Shown here one piece after another: positions 12,101-25,129 of a stretch of DNA of 64,000 nt (positions are counted from its first letter, which is position 1; the number at the start of each line of letters is the position of its first letter). The position numbers and the translations under genes are program-made. The stretch covers positions 26,950,433-27,014,432 of the forward strand of contig NC_056766.1 in assembly GCF_018687715.1 (NCBI RefSeq), written 5' to 3'. Below the pieces are notes generated by a model. It saw nothing but the letters and a program-made list of their open reading frames with translations, was not told the origin of the DNA and made no database searches. The stretch is from Carya illinoinensis (lineage: Eukaryota > Streptophyta > Magnoliopsida > Fagales > Juglandaceae).

Positions 12101-13750
12101 TATGCTGCTTGTTTTCGCCCATATGAATATGATTACATATTGTTTGATGCTTTGAAATGAGTGTAAAAGCATGTAATTGATGATATGCCATGATTGTTTG
12201 TGTTTCAGATTTTTCAATAGAAACTACGGTATGACATGTTTAAGGTTGAATTATTTACATGAAAATATTCCTTATAATGTCACAAAAATTTCTATTAAAT
12301 TTGGTGAAATTTCGTTGCATATAGAAGAAGAAATTTGAAACCCTAGTTTTTAAAGTTCATGTTGAGACCTTGACTTTGAGCCCCATTTTAACCAACCATA
12401 TCTTATTTTATGGAAATAAATATTTATATTTTTAGAAAGCTAGGTTCATTAGATTTAATTTGATATATCATATGCTTGATTTGGACTTCATATGAGTAAG
12501 TTATGATCGATTGAACATGGGTGCTTGAAATTGAAAAAAAAAACCAGAGTTTTTGGCCTGAGGAAGAAGATGATGAACAGTTTTTTTTCCTGTCCCACTC
12601 TTGGTAAGAGAGAGTGTAGTCCACCCATCCACTTAAATCCATTTTTTATCACTTTACCGACAAATATACACATGAAAATCACTAAAATTTGTGTTTAGAA
12701 GTCTGAAAACACCGTGAGAGGTGGAAGTGATGTGCACTCTCCGCTGCAACAAGTGAAGCAGAGGCAAAACAAACTCTAAAGCAAAAACGAAGCCCACACG
12801 CATAGGCTGCGCGTGAGGGCGTGTGCAGCGGATTCCGACACCATATTTTGTCACTTCTGGCAAGTGTAATAATGTGTTGGTGTCTAAAGTTAATTCATAT
12901 TTTTTTGGTTGAAATAAAGAGCCAAAATGTTTTTAAAATGTTTAAAAAAAAATTGGAATCTTTTTGTCATACTTCTTCAGGTCCAATTTTTCTGTGTTAT
13001 ATGATATTTATATAAATTAGTTGTGGATATATGTATTGAATTATTATTAAATGTATGTCCACATTGAATATATGTCCCTAGTTTTGAGGACCTATGAAAC
13101 GCTTCTCATTAGTTGAGAATGTGGGCTCTCTATCCATTAAACCATCATGCATACTACTACGATTGAATGTTTGAGTTCAGTAGCTTTATATATATATATA
13201 AATGGATAGAGTGTACATTGGTAATTTGTTGGGCTGATGTGTAATGTATATATATTTTTTTTATGTGAATGGATAAAGTGTACCTTATAAGTATATCGAT
13301 GACGTGGCATTCCTATTTATTTATTGTTCTCCTAAAAAATTTATAGTATTATTTTCTTTGGAAATGTAATTTTATTGTTGAGGCCATGTAAAGGGATGTG
13401 TTTCACGTTTATCGATATACTTTAAGGTCATCTTAACATGATGTACCAAATTATCAATGAGACTTCGGGTGGAGCTTATGCGCAATATGTTTAGTGCAAT
13501 GATTGTGAATTCTCATTTTTAATGAATGAAGTATATGTGCATGAGTTTTGAGTATTTAAAAAAAAATTTCATAAATTTTATTCAAAATTAATTGGATATG
13601 GTATTTTGAATCATATAGTGGGAGATGATTACTAACTTTTCACGAAATTTTCAATTTCACTATGTAGGATGGAATTCCATAGTCTAGTTAGATTTTGGAA
13701 TAAAATTAAATGTGTACTAATGTCAATCTCGCGCAATGAATGTAATGATA
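12101..13750 (+). mobile_element. Copia 5' leader / untranslated region (probable)
   Basis: No ORF of note lies between the primer-binding-like site and the gag start at 13751. Two similar blocks containing AATGGATA(G/A)AGTGTAC lie near 13200 and 13268. I infer this is the element's leader, possibly with later insertions. Confidence 0.4.
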
Positions 13751-14275
13751 ATGGCCACTAAGAACGTAATTACTGACCTTACTAAAGGAGAGAAATTGGA
13801 TGGGATCAACTATGATATGTGGCATAGAAAAATCCAATATTTTCTTAATGAACAAGATGTCCTTGAGAATCTGTCTCACTTCATGATTCAACCTGAGGAA
13901 AGAAATACTTCCTAACATCGTCATAATATGGAAGCCTATCAGGCTTGGGCAAAGAAAGATCGGTGTGCATGCTTTACCATGCTTAGAAGTATGAACAATG
14001 ATCTTATTGGGGAGTTTGAGAACAGCCCAATTGTGCAAGACATCTGGAACCAACTGAAAATCACCTATGGGGGGACATCAGCTACTAGGCTTTGTGCCCT
14101 CACCTTAGGGTTTGAGCAGTATGTTATGGACCCTAAACATACCATGACTGAGCATTTGAGGTCGATGTCTGCCTTGATTCGTGATCTGAAGACTGCTAGC
14201 AATAATCTCACTGATGAACAGCAAGTTACCGCTGTGATACGATCATTGCCATCTCTTCCAACAGAAGGCCAAACA
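13751..14275 (+). pseudogene. Ty1/copia gag remnant
   Basis: Reading from ATG 13751 gives MATKNVITDLTKGEKLDG, the NYDMWHRKI block and, downstream, MEAYQAWAKKD, DIWNQLKITYGGTSATR, FEQYVMDPKHTMTEHL and LTDEQQVTAVIRSLPS. These are hallmarks of copia gag (UBN2-type capsid). An in-frame TAA at 13913-13915 interrupts the N-terminal part. After about 14270 the gag similarity stops abruptly and unrelated repeat DNA begins, so the zinc knuckle and all of pol are missing. The gag follows the copia LTR and primer-binding-like site in the expected order, and it is not functional. Confidence 0.8.
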
Positions 14276-14379
14276 GATAACGCCTCAGACCCTTGCCACA
14301 CTCCATCTCCATCAAACTTGAGAGACCAAATGAGTAATGCCTTAGACCTTCAATGCACCCCAGCAAGACAACTCAGGTT

Positions 14380-14850
14380 TACTAATTTTGCACCCGTGAT
14401 TGGAGTTTGTTTACACTAACTGATTTCACTTTTGTAGCATGATCAAACATCTCTTACTTACCTTCCGGTTGAGGGTCAACCGGAGTGTCCAGCCTTTAGA
14501 CAGCCTGGCCTACCACACTGCAAAGTGTCGGTTCAGTCTTTTGATTGCCCAACGTTACTCCAGGAATCGCATCTCCTCCAGCAAATGCCAAGCCTCTAAT
14601 CTTCGCCGCCCTCTAGGATGATGATTAAGATTTTCAAATTTTGCACTTGTGATTGGAGAATATTTACACTGACCAATTTGACTTTTGTAGCACGATCAAA
14701 CATCTCTTACTTATCTTCCCGTTGAGGGTCAACAAGTCGGTCTAGCCTTAAGGTGGCCTGACCTACCTCACGATGAAGTGCAGATCCAGTCTTTTGATTG
14801 ATTGACATTATTCCTGAGACAACATTTCCTCCAGCAAACCCATAGTATTT
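14380..14850. repeat. Tandem duplication of a ~250-bp segment
   Basis: Copies at about 14380-14595 and 14633-14850 share GTGATTGGAG, CTTTTGTAGCA(T/C)GATCAAA, CATCTCTTACTTA, GTTGAGGGTCAAC and TCCTCCAGCAAA in the same order. The period is about 250 bp. This pair forms the left part of the LTR-like repeat that continues to 16260. Confidence 0.75.
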
Positions 14851-14969
14851 ACACTGGAGCCATGACCACCTCTCCTGGGTTATTTTTAACAATGAGTCAA
14901 AAAATGAGAAGAGCCAAGGGCTGCTCAGCCCACTTAGCGCCCAACAGGTAGGCATGTTACTCGACTGCT

Positions 14970-15440
14970 TGACCTTTGCACCTTACACGGTAGAGTAAGC
15001 CACCTCGCCTAGATGAGCTATGCGCTCGCACCTTATGTGGTAGAGTACATCTCCTGCCATAGCCAAGCTATGCACTCGTACTTTACGTAGTTGAGCACAT
15101 CTCCCTCCATAGCCGAGCTACGCACTTGCAACTCACGAGGTTGAGCACGTCTCCCACCATAGACGAGCCCCCGTGCTCGCACTCTATGTGGGCAAGTCCT
15201 TCTCCCCCTCATCTCGTCAAGTCGTGCCCCTTGCTCGTACTTTATGCAGTCGAGACCGTCTCCTGCTTACCTCACCAAGACAAGTCTTAGACTCACACTT
15301 TATGCAGTTGAGTTTGTCTCCCACTCACCTCGCCAAGACGAGTCCAGTCATTACACTCTATGCGGTCGACTCCATCTCCCACTTATCTCGCTAAGCTAGC
15401 CCTCGCGCTCACACTTCACACGGTCAAGCCCACTCCCGCC
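14970..15440. repeat. GC-rich tandem array, 50- then 58-bp period
   Basis: Copies of a unit containing CTCGCACTTTATGCGGTCGAG-like sequence followed by a CTCC(C/T)-rich half recur at about 14973, 15023, 15073, 15123, 15174, 15232, 15291, 15349 and 15406. The first five steps are 50-51 bp and the later ones about 58 bp, so the unit length changes within the array. Short ORFs through it (for example 15173-15394) are consequences of the repeat, not genes. Confidence 0.85.
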
Positions 15441-16260
15441 TAATCCTGCGCTTGGAAATCTCTACTATTTAATGTGAGAGGGATAGATAACTAGGAACCT
15501 GCACCCTAAATTTATTTCTCTATGGACTTTGGTAGATTATTTAAATTTCATATTTTTTCTTTATAGATTTTCAAGGTTTTATTTTTGGAACAAATTTCCC
15601 TTAAGAATTGAGGGAAATTGTAAGGGCTAAAATATAACTAGCCCATGGTATTTCCTAGACTCAGCCCAAGGGAAGGAACTCATCAGGAGGGAAGAAAGAG
15701 AGAGGAAAGGACAAGACAAAGGGATGTGGGAGGGTAGAGTGTTAGAATGGAAAATGGGTGATGTGACATAAAGCAAATGGAAGTGACATGAAGCAAAGGG
15801 GGGCAGGAGATAAAAGGTACAGACATACGACTTCAGGGATAGGAGGGGGAGCAGGCTTCTTCGAGACTTCACCGTCTTCAACCTCACCACAAAGACTCTA
15901 TTAAGAGGTTGAAAACCAGAAGATAGAATTCAGATCTCCATTGTAGAATGAGGACGAGAGACTATGAGAGATTGTAAACAAGCATATTATAATGGATTCT
16001 CCCCTCCCCAAGCCCCTGTGAACGTAGGCTTAGTGCCAAACCATATAAATATGTGTGTCTCCCTCTATTTATTTTCTCTGTATTTATTTACTATTCACTG
16101 CCATGAACGTATGCATGGACACCGTACAGCCTCACCGAACCATCGTCAAGGGCTCCACACAACAGTAATCAAGGCACAAAACAACCATAGGGGGGCTAAG
16201 AATGGATCTTTCTCCCCTTCCAGGCTGTTGTGCTATTCTTAGGCATTAACAATAGAGTTT
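15441..16260 (+). mobile_element. LTR-like dispersed repeat, copy 1 (right part)
   Basis: It shares an ordered set of words with 21770-22265 and 34675-35265: CTTCAACCTC, a GAGA(C/G)..ATGAGAGATT block, TATAATGGATTCTCCC, GCCAAACCATATAAAT, TTTATTTATTTTC and ATGAACG. The layout (TATA-like region, conserved 3' part, T-rich stretch) resembles the LTR of a Ty3/gypsy element. No internal coding domain is attached, so lineage is not assigned. Confidence 0.5.
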
Positions 16261-17394
16261 TGCAAACCCTGATGGCCAACCCAGTAGAAACAGAATGTGA
16301 AATCTTATCTTTATTATTCTCGGAGCCCCGAGTGTGTACATAGCAAGACCACACAAAAAATCACTTTATTTCCAAAGTCGGGATACGAGAAATACAGATG
16401 TTGGTACCAACACAATCAGAGGCCATAGTTTTATACCCATGGTAAGGTTGAGATGGAAGCAGAAACATAGTGTCATGCTAGAGATTTTCGGATTTCATAT
16501 TCCCTCTTATTTATACAGTTGAGAAATTGAGTGCCAAAAATTCTCATGTCTACACCAGTCATGACAGAAAATAGTCTTCTTTTCTTATTCAGATATAGTG
16601 AGTTTGTTATGCAAAAAAATGACCAAGGTTGTTTCCATCGTTCCGTAACAAAATATACAAAATTTTCATAAAATCCACCCTAGTCTATATAGGTAAAGTC
16701 TAGCATAAGAGCATTACTTACCTAATTCTTGCGGTGTATCATCTAAGTCTTGGGCCAGCCCTCTAATAGTATCATAATCTAAACCAGAAAATATTTACCT
16801 AGTGTTAATAACCCAAACAAGCACCAAAACTAACTTTACTAAGAAACCCTAAACAAACACAAAACTAACTTTACTAATGAAAATCCGTATCCCGAACTAC
16901 CGATTTAACATGTACAAATTCATCACAACATTCAAAGAAATTCACTACTTTCCAAAAATCTGCCCATCCTCCTTATATTTGCTTTACTGTTTCCCACAAG
17001 CACATTAACCAAACAACTCACTTTCAAAAAACAACATTACTCTTAACTTATTTATCACACAAACAAATAGCTCACAAATGACAAATCAAGCAATCAAACA
17101 GCCTAAACAACAACACATCAACCCCAAACAACCACACATTCACCCAATTAGCCACATGCATCAACTCAAATAGCCACACACATCAACCCACTATGCATTC
17201 TCAATTTCCACAATTTCAAACACAAAAATAGAGATAGTACAACCTCCATCTCCAACATTTCATTCAAAAGAACCTCCACAAACCAACCCACTAAGGATGA
17301 TCATAATCTTCACAATTTCAAACACCCAAACAGAGATAGTACCACCTTCAAGTAGACACCAACATACAACTTACATATTAACAGTGTCGAGACT
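16261..17394. other. Intergenic DNA, no gene
   Basis: No coding exon was recognised. About 16800-17340 is CA/AAC-rich on the plus strand with many short CACAAAC and CCAACC words. Confidence 0.4.
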
Positions 17395-17399
17395 GTAAC

Positions 17400-20300
17400 T
17401 ATGACGCCCCTAGCCCCAATTTGGGGTTGGATGGTGACTGAAGCGTCAGGACACATAACACAAGACTACATACCCCTCGTACATGATAGTTAAGATGCAA
17501 TACACCTATTAATCTAGTAGTATGCAATAAATCACAGTGAAAATTCCACTAAGGTCAATTGATAAAATAAATATCATGGTACCGAAGCACAAAATCCCAA
17601 AAGATCAGATTTGATAAAATCTCTCAAAAGAACATAATTGTTTTTCAGAACTCCCAAAACATGGGACTATCTTTCTTAAGCCATCAAAATATTCTTCTTT
17701 TTCTAACCCTTAATAGTCCCTTGCAAATTGTCTTCTAGCTAGGCCATTCATACTTGGTCTTATCCTAGTTTAGGATCCTCCTTAACTCCTCGAAGAGCTG
17801 TAGAACTTCGATAATGAACTGGTCGGCGACTACCAACCTCCAAAATGGATGGCTCTGATGAGGTTAAGGGGCTCTTTGGTGTCTCCCTAGGTATTTGGAG
17901 AGCTGGTCTCTTCCGCTTGCCCATGGTTTTCCTCTTGTGTTTTTGTTACAACTTCTACCATTCTGAGTGAGGGAATGGTAACTTCTACCATCCTGAGTGA
18001 GGGAATGGTAGTGGAAATTACTATAGTGAGATTTTAAGAAATCTCAAAAAGTAAACAAATAACGTACGACGGATATCTTAAGCATACAAGTGCAAACCAA
18101 AATGAATGCATGGATATGAACTTTTACTTATGCATTTGACTTTTGAAAACACAACATATAACATAGCTTTTAAAACTTCTTCATAAAACCTCTTTTCATC
18201 ATTTCTTTCTTGAATATTAAAACATACATATGAGTTTAGGTTCTAATTCATATAACATAGCATAACATGTCTTTGAGTTCAAGGCCTTATTCTTGACTTT
18301 AAGCATATGATTAGATACCTCACGGCTCCCCTCTGCACCACGTGTTTCCCACTAGTTACCGCATCAACCATTGGCCAACTTTGACCAATGTAACTACGTC
18401 TTATTCTTAATCATACTTAATACAGTAGTTCACCTTTTTGCTTTCACTGAATGCCACACACTAGCTTTGGGTGCAACCCCACTCCGGTATCCTTTCCTTT
18501 TAGAAACCATTCGAGACTCGTCAATTGTACCTCATCAACTTAAGGGTTACCACTCTATTTTAATCACTCCTAAGTAGATAGAGGGGTTCTACTAGGGAAT
18601 TCCCCTGTCCTAGCGTTTGGGGTCATGACAAAATTTTAAACAACTCTTTTCTTTTCAGAAAAGGTTCACAAACCCAATGCATATGACATGGACTATGAAA
18701 CCCTATACTTTCATGAGACATGTACTAATGCATGCCGAGACTTAACATAAACCAATCATCATGAATCATGCACAACCATGTACATTCTGCATTACAGCTT
18801 AAAAACATTAGAACATGCAACCAAGTTCTTAATCAATAATTCCAAGGCATTTGAACAACAAACAAAGAACAAAACATTTATATCTTGGCTGAAACATGAA
18901 AACCCTAATATGCATGGATATTTGTTTTATGCACTTAGAACTTCAAACATATATTGATAACACATCATTCATACTCATAACCGAAACATGCCAATGATTG
19001 AAACATACAATATAGAATCTTTTCATGAACTTAGAATCTTCTAATGCATTCGGTGGAACATTACCAATACACATACATATATAGCCGAATCATGCATGTC
19101 AATATACATATGGAAAAGCAAGTATTTCATGGACTTGAACCACTAATGGATTTGGTTACACAACAAGTATTCACAAGCATTTTAAAGCATGCAAGTTCGA
19201 ACCCTAGATGTGGCATCACATCTCATTTTTATGATGTAAATCAAATAATAACAAACCAATCCAATAACATGGTACGCAAACACTTTAGAAACTGAATATA
19301 GACATGATAAAGTATCATCACCTCAAATACAAATATGCAAATAAACAAACAAATGAGTTTACATAACATATACATAGGATATCTGAGAGTAAGTTAGAGG
19401 TTCACTTAAGAAAATCCAAGGTCCAATGAAATAAGCAAGCTGAAAAATATGTCAACATAGTCATAAGAATCAACTCCTCCTAAACCCGAATCTATGCATG
19501 AGTGAGTGAGTGAATGCTTTAGTTTTTTCTTGAAGACAAGAAAAATCCTAATCTTCAAGTTTCTTCCATAGGTCCAAAACTCTAAAGAATAAAACCCTAG
19601 TTTTTCAAACAAGTGCCTAGGCCATGGCCTTCCTTCCTCTTACAAATATTCATCATCAAAACTTGACCAAAAAATGGTTTGGATTCTGACACTTGGAAGA
19701 AGAAACCCTAAGTATTTGGAATGTACATGTGCATGCTCATGTGGAAAATCACCCCAAAAACTGAAAGAATTCTCCTTCCTTTGGTCATGTGTGTGAGAGC
19801 ACTTGTTCATGAAGAACATGTGGAAAAACCGAAGCATTCCCTCTCTTGGCCGTGTGTGAGAAACAAGAAAAGAAACGATTGGTTCTTCCTTACCTCGTGG
19901 CTTTCCCTTGGTAAAAGATGACTCTAGTCTTGCGAATACTTAGAACAAAGCTTGTTTGGATAAAGGGTGGCGTGAATGGTGTTTGAGTGAAGAGAAAATG
20001 GTAGAGAGTAGAGAGAAAGTGAGTGACCAAAATTTCTAAGCCTGTCTTCAAAAAGTCCCAAAAAGACTCTTGGTCTTTCGATTCCCCCTTCTTATAGGCG
20101 TGATCTCCCCTCTCTAGAAAATTTTGGTGCATGGATGCCAAATGGTATCACCACCGTGTGACTCTTCCTCTTTTCCCATCATGAGATTGTGTTGGGAACA
20201 AAAACTAATCCTTTGGACAAGTGGAATAAAGCCCTCCAAACCGAAACCCTAGTTCCTTCTTTGCCCTTCTTCAAGTGTCTATGTCCATTGTATCTAGTGG

Positions 20301-21054
20301 CAAAAGGGTCTATTTCAAAACCCAAGATTTTTTCTTGAAGCTCTACTCGTGTGTATGCTTGCCAAGTGGCAAGTAAAGCGTGCGTGAGTGAGGTGGCTGC
20401 CAAAACCCTTCAATTCCCAAGGTGATCCTTAATCTTTCCAAAGTCTTGGAGAAATGTGATTAGGCATGGATGGCAAGCACCCTTCCCAAGTATCGTCCAT
20501 CTCAAAGAGCTTCCCACCAAGATCATTCTAGAACCCTTAGATGTGTGGCTCTTCATCTCCCATGTAGATTTCACCCATTCCCAAGGCAAAACCCTTCATC
20601 TTCTATCTTGCATGCATGACACATTGCAACTCCTTCTGGAAACTGAAACCCTTTCTCTTCTATGGTTGCCGTGCCTTGTCCCTTTGTCTTCCCTAGGCTC
20701 CACTCATCGTTTCCCTTCTAGAAACCTTCCTCTACTAGTGACAAGTGTCACAATACCTCTTCTTACAAGCAAGCTTTCTTGCATGCATGACACATGGCAA
20801 GAAGGTGGGTGATCCCCTAGGGTAGGCGTGTAAGACCAATACCCTAAAATCTCTCACCTCTTTTTCCTCAATTCAGTCCAGATTCATAATGTCTTAGTTG
20901 TAGGTTCCATTGGATGACATGTGGCATCCAAGGAATTGGGTTGGGCATGTGTCTATACCAAACCTAATTTCTAATTGGGCTACTCCACCTTGCTTGGCCC
21001 TAAATAATACACCAAAAATAAACTAAGAGGGTTAGCTTAATCCTGGTCGTCACA
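17400..21054 (+). mobile_element. 3.65-kb solo LTR, Ty3/gypsy (Tekay/Del-like)
   Basis: The element starts TATGACGCCCCTAGCCCC and ends GGTCGTCACA, like long plant gypsy LTRs that run TGTGACG...CGTCACA; the expected TG appears mutated to TA. The pentamer GTAAC lies directly outside both ends (17395-17399 and 21055-21059), a perfect 5-bp target duplication. The interior has no gag, pol, primer-binding site or second LTR. The whole is therefore best explained as a solo LTR left by recombination between the two LTRs of a full element. An exact 30-bp period direct repeat (ACTTCTACCAT / GAGTGAGGGAATGGTA) occurs at 17951-18010. Short ORFs inside are not genes. Confidence 0.8.
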
Positions 21055-21059
21055 GTAAC

Positions 21060-21769
21060 TTATTCAAATCGCGTTGTGGTGGTCTGTCACACGTGAGAAT
21101 GAGGGGCATTGCCTAGAGGTGAAATTACTACTCTGTGATCATCATTTAGCACCCACATTAGAAATTAATTTCCAAAATTGGGGAGATAATCGCTTGGTGG
21201 AAGAAATGAAAATCAAAGGCGTGGTATAATTGATTGAAGGGTGGTGAAGCAAGATGGCTAGAATCAAAATAGAGACTAGAGAAAGGCAAGAGAAGCCAAG
21301 GGATGAGCTAAAGCACATTCAAAGGAAAAATAAATCCAATGAAAAAAATAGAGACAAGAGAGAGAAAGAGAGGGAGAGAGAAAAACATGAACATAGACAC
21401 AGGACTTACCAATGTGATGAAGGGCACCTTACGACGGCACCTAGACAACAACAATGCACGACGGAGAGTAGAGTGATTTGTGAGAGAGAATTTGTGAGGA
21501 AGTGGGGCATGGAGAGAGAAAGAGAAAGGGAACAAAGAGCGTGAGAGGGAGTGTGGAAAACTTATTGGTGCCAAACTTAGGCGATGGGACTCATCTACAA
21601 TTGGAACCTTAGAAGTAGCTATGGCAGCAAACCTCACCAAACCTAACCAACGCAAGAATGAGAGAGAGATGGAGTGAGAATTGAAATGGTGTGGGTGAAT
21701 GGGGAGGACGGTAAGAGGAAAAATAGAGTGTAGGGATCAAATCAGTAACCTATAATTTAGCCCCGAGAT
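21060..21769. other. Purine-rich intergenic DNA, no gene
   Basis: Direct continuation of the locus interrupted by the solo LTR. About 21250-21560 is GAGA-rich on the plus strand, generating charged RERE-type reading frames (and LSLF on the other strand) that are compositional artefacts. Confidence 0.4.
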
Positions 21770-22265
21770 AAAGTCAAAATCAAGATAAAAGAAAAGGCCA
21801 AGAAGAAATAAGGAAAGAGACCCAGACTCTGGAAATGAAAAGACTTTACAAGGTAAGTTGGACTCAATCATTCCAAGGAAATAGACCTCTATATAAGAAG
21901 GAGATATGCACAAATCTATAAAAGCTCCTTACATACAAATTCCACCACACATAGCTACTCCAAAGGATCTCCTCTCAAGGGACGCATTATCTTCAACCTC
22001 CTGAAACCCTAAATTCCTCTATTGTATTGTGAGATATGTGAGACGATGAGAGATTATAAAATCGACCATTATAGTGGATTTTCCCCGAAACAACCTGTGG
22101 ATATAAACTTTTATGCCAAACCACACAAATTCTCGTGGCTCTCTTTATTTGTTTTTATTTTCTTATTTGCTATTTATTTCATAGATGAATGCGAAGAGCA
22201 GCGTATCAAAGCCTGAATCATCATCGTGGCTTGGGAATAATTCTTTCCTCCTTTCTAATTTGTTA
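21770..22265 (+). mobile_element. LTR-like dispersed repeat, copy 2
   Basis: Colinear with 34675-35265: AAAAGACTT(T/C)ACAAGG, ACAAATTCCACCACACATAG, ATCTTCAACCTCC, GTGAGA(T)..GAGAGATTATAAAATC, TTTTATGCC, TTTATT and GATGAA(T/C)GC(G/A)AAGAG. Only the right part of the family is present, without the GC-rich array seen in copies 1 and 3. Confidence 0.55.
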
Positions 22266-22889
22266 TGCAAATTTATGAATTAACATAGGTAGAAGGAAAC
22301 TGAAGAGAAAAAGAAGGAGAAACTATTGGTGGAAAGGGAGAAAGAAGGAAAGGAGAAGAACTTCACTTACCCAAAATGATGCCGTTCTGTAGAAGGGATG
22401 ACTTCTTTGCGAACCTGAGCCTGGGCTTTGGCTTGGGTATTATAAAAACCATAAAATATAAACATAAAACCTTGAAATAAAAGACCCCTTCTCTATTTCT
22501 ACACTACTTTTATCACCAACACTAGTCACCTTTGATTGATTGTCCCTCTGTGTGGCAACTGCGACTGGATAAGGTGGTTTCTATTCTAAACTAAACATTT
22601 TGTCTACTTCTTAGAGTGGCTTAGATTTGCCTTGCCCTAGGATGATCTACAGCTACCCAATGTGGGGTGGCCACCACCATATTTTTTTCTAAAATTTTTC
22701 ATGTGAACTTATTTTACATATGATGAAAATTTGATGTAGCAGCTTTTGGTTGAAGGATATAAAAGGTTCATTTTAGTGGTGATCTACCTGAAACCGTAAT
22801 TAGTTCTCCATTTCAGTCCGTATGCACTCCCATTTCTAACTTTTTTTTTCAAGTTATTTTTTTAATTGCATTGGTGTGACATTGTAAAG
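22266..22889. other. Intergenic DNA, no gene
   Basis: No exon, RNA gene or repeat boundary recognised. Confidence 0.35.
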
Positions 22890-23940
22890 ATACTTGTAGC
22901 ACAAACCAGATCTAAAGATACATTGGCATGGAAGCATACTACTAATGGGTGTTTCTCAGTCAAGAGTGCCTATCACCTATGTAAGCAGAGGCAAGATTAG
23001 AAAATAGGAGAAACTTTAACGGAGGGAGAGCATAGAGAATTATGGAAGCAAATATGGCAAATTCAAACCACAAATGCTGTCAAAATATTAATTTGGCATG
23101 CATGTCATGATGCTTTACCCACTAAACAAAATTTATACAAGAGGAAAATTGTAAATGACCCTTTCTATCTAATCTGTCAACAAGCTAAAGAAACTCAAGG
23201 TCATATCTTGGGACTTGTCCATCTACACAGGATGCATGGATGTTAGGAAGTCAAAAATTTCAAAAAGCTACAATCACACAAGAAGAGTTTGGAGCCATTT
23301 TCATGCAAATGCTTCAGAGAATAGGAACAACTGAAATATGCTTGTTTGTAGAAATAGCCAGATTTTTGTGGATAAGAAGGAACAAAATGTTGTTTGAAGA
23401 TTATTTTCTACCCCCTTTAATTCTGATGAATAGAACTATATAGGCATATCAGGACTTTCAACAAGAGCACAACAAGTAACACAATTCGAGACCCAATGAT
23501 AATCAACTGTGCTCTACTCATTGGAAACCTTTTGGTGCAAATTGGATCAAAATCAATTGGGATGTAGCAATGAGAGAAAGAGGCAACAAAATTGGAGTTG
23601 GGGTGGTAATTAGAGACTGTGAGGGTGATTTATTGGCTTCATTTATGCAACTATTATAGTTTTACTCACAATCTACCATGGCAAAAGCTAGAGGATTAAT
23701 ATCAATTGCAAATGTGTGTAAAGAGCTTAATTTACATAATGTAGTTTTTGAACTGGACTCAATTCGGGTTGTGAAGGCAATAAAACAACATAAACAGCAA
23801 AATGGCATATTTGGATGCCTTGTGGAAGGATGTTCACACCATCTTGGCTAATATAAGTTGGGAGATTAACCATGTAAAGAGGAATGCAAATCAAGTGGCT
23901 CACCAGTTAGCACAGCAAGACCGCCACATGTTTAGTTTTC
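22890..23940 (+). pseudogene. LINE (L1-type) ORF2 3'-part remnant
   Basis: Conceptual translation shows the zf-RVT region (GCFSVKSAYHLCKQRQD, IWQIQTTNAVKILIWHACHD, ALPTKQNLYKRKIVNDPF), then LWIRRNKMLFED near 23370. The end of an RNase-H-like domain follows (ISWEINHVKRNANQVAHQLA near 23850-23920). Frameshifts and stops separate the pieces. It is a 5'-truncated, inactive copy of the same broad LINE class as at 6.5 and 48-53 kb. The A-rich tract near 23972 may be its poly(A) tail. Confidence 0.75.
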
Positions 23941-23944
23941 CTAT

Positions 23945-24146
23945 TTTTATTTTTTAAAAATTCAACTTAAAGTAAAAAAAAAAAAAAATTATAATAATTT
24001 TAAATTAAAAACCAAAATCTGTGAGCTAAAATCTCAAACATAGCTTAGCATCAAAGATAAAGATACTATGTTATACAAATCATTTGCCCTTAGAAAATTA
24101 AATAGTTAAGAAATTTGCAACTCTTTGCAGAACTTTTCTGCATGTT

Positions 24147-24185
<39 letters not shown>

Positions 24186-25125
24186 CAGCCAATGCAAAAA
24201 GCATTACCACCGAAAGGAAATCACTTTTTGAGTATTGGTTTAAAAATTCTCATTCCCAACACTATTTGTGAGTATTGCTATCTCAAAATCACTTTGAAAT
24301 AGAATAAAATCGTTATAAAAAAAAAAAATTAGAAGGATCAAAATGATAAATCACATATTGATTAGGGCAAAGTGTATGGTGTAAAGTTCTCATATAGAAT
24401 TTTTCTTAAAATTAAATCTCCTATAAATGAAATTTGCCGTGTAAGTAGTGTGAAGGGTGTGTCCTCCACATCTGTTTGTGAATAAAAGAACTCACATTTT
24501 CGCATATGGCATGGATCTATATCAAAGTTGCAATGGGAGAGTATGGATTAAACAATCCTCACCACTATTCCAAGAAAGAGTTAAGCTACACCCACTGATG
24601 GTATAGTCCGACAAATTCTCCAGCTATTTGGATTTTTCTTTTTAACTTTTTTTCATTCATTTTTTAATACTTTTAAACACTTCCTTAATCACTAAGTAAA
24701 AAATAAAAATATGTCGAAAGCCGTCAAAGACCCTTTATCGTGACATATAGCATTTTCCTTCCAAGAAAAAGTGTATACCATTTGCCATAATTTTGAGTTC
24801 CTTTCCAATGCACACTATTTCTTGAAAATGTGAAGTGCTCAACACTAAGCAATTCTGACCATAAACCCATGTAGGTATTTTATGATTATTGGCCTTCTTT
24901 GACATTCAACGGTGTGCCAATTCCTGCCATTGACACCTCATATAATAGGTGTTGATGTCTGTCTGGTTGTAACACAATTTTTTTTTTCCCCAGCTATGTA
25001 AAATTCCCAAAATTAAGCAATTTACCATCCTTTCCTCAATCAATACATTGCCAATGATGCTTATCATAATTTATTTATAATAAATAAATATGATCATAAT
25101 TTATTTTTTTGTGATCTCTTTGTTG
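23945..25125. other. AT-rich intergenic DNA with (TA)n
   Basis: A (TA)n tract lies at about 24152-24183. No exon was recognised. A short inverted repeat ACACCT...AGGTGT occurs near 24935-24955 but is too small to interpret. Confidence 0.4.
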
Positions 25126-25129
25126 CTAA

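Noticed and set aside
21254..21655. Charged RERE-type ORF (plus) and Ser/Phe/Leu-rich ORF (minus)
   Set aside because: Both come from a GAGA-rich low-complexity stretch; no domain or splice structure.
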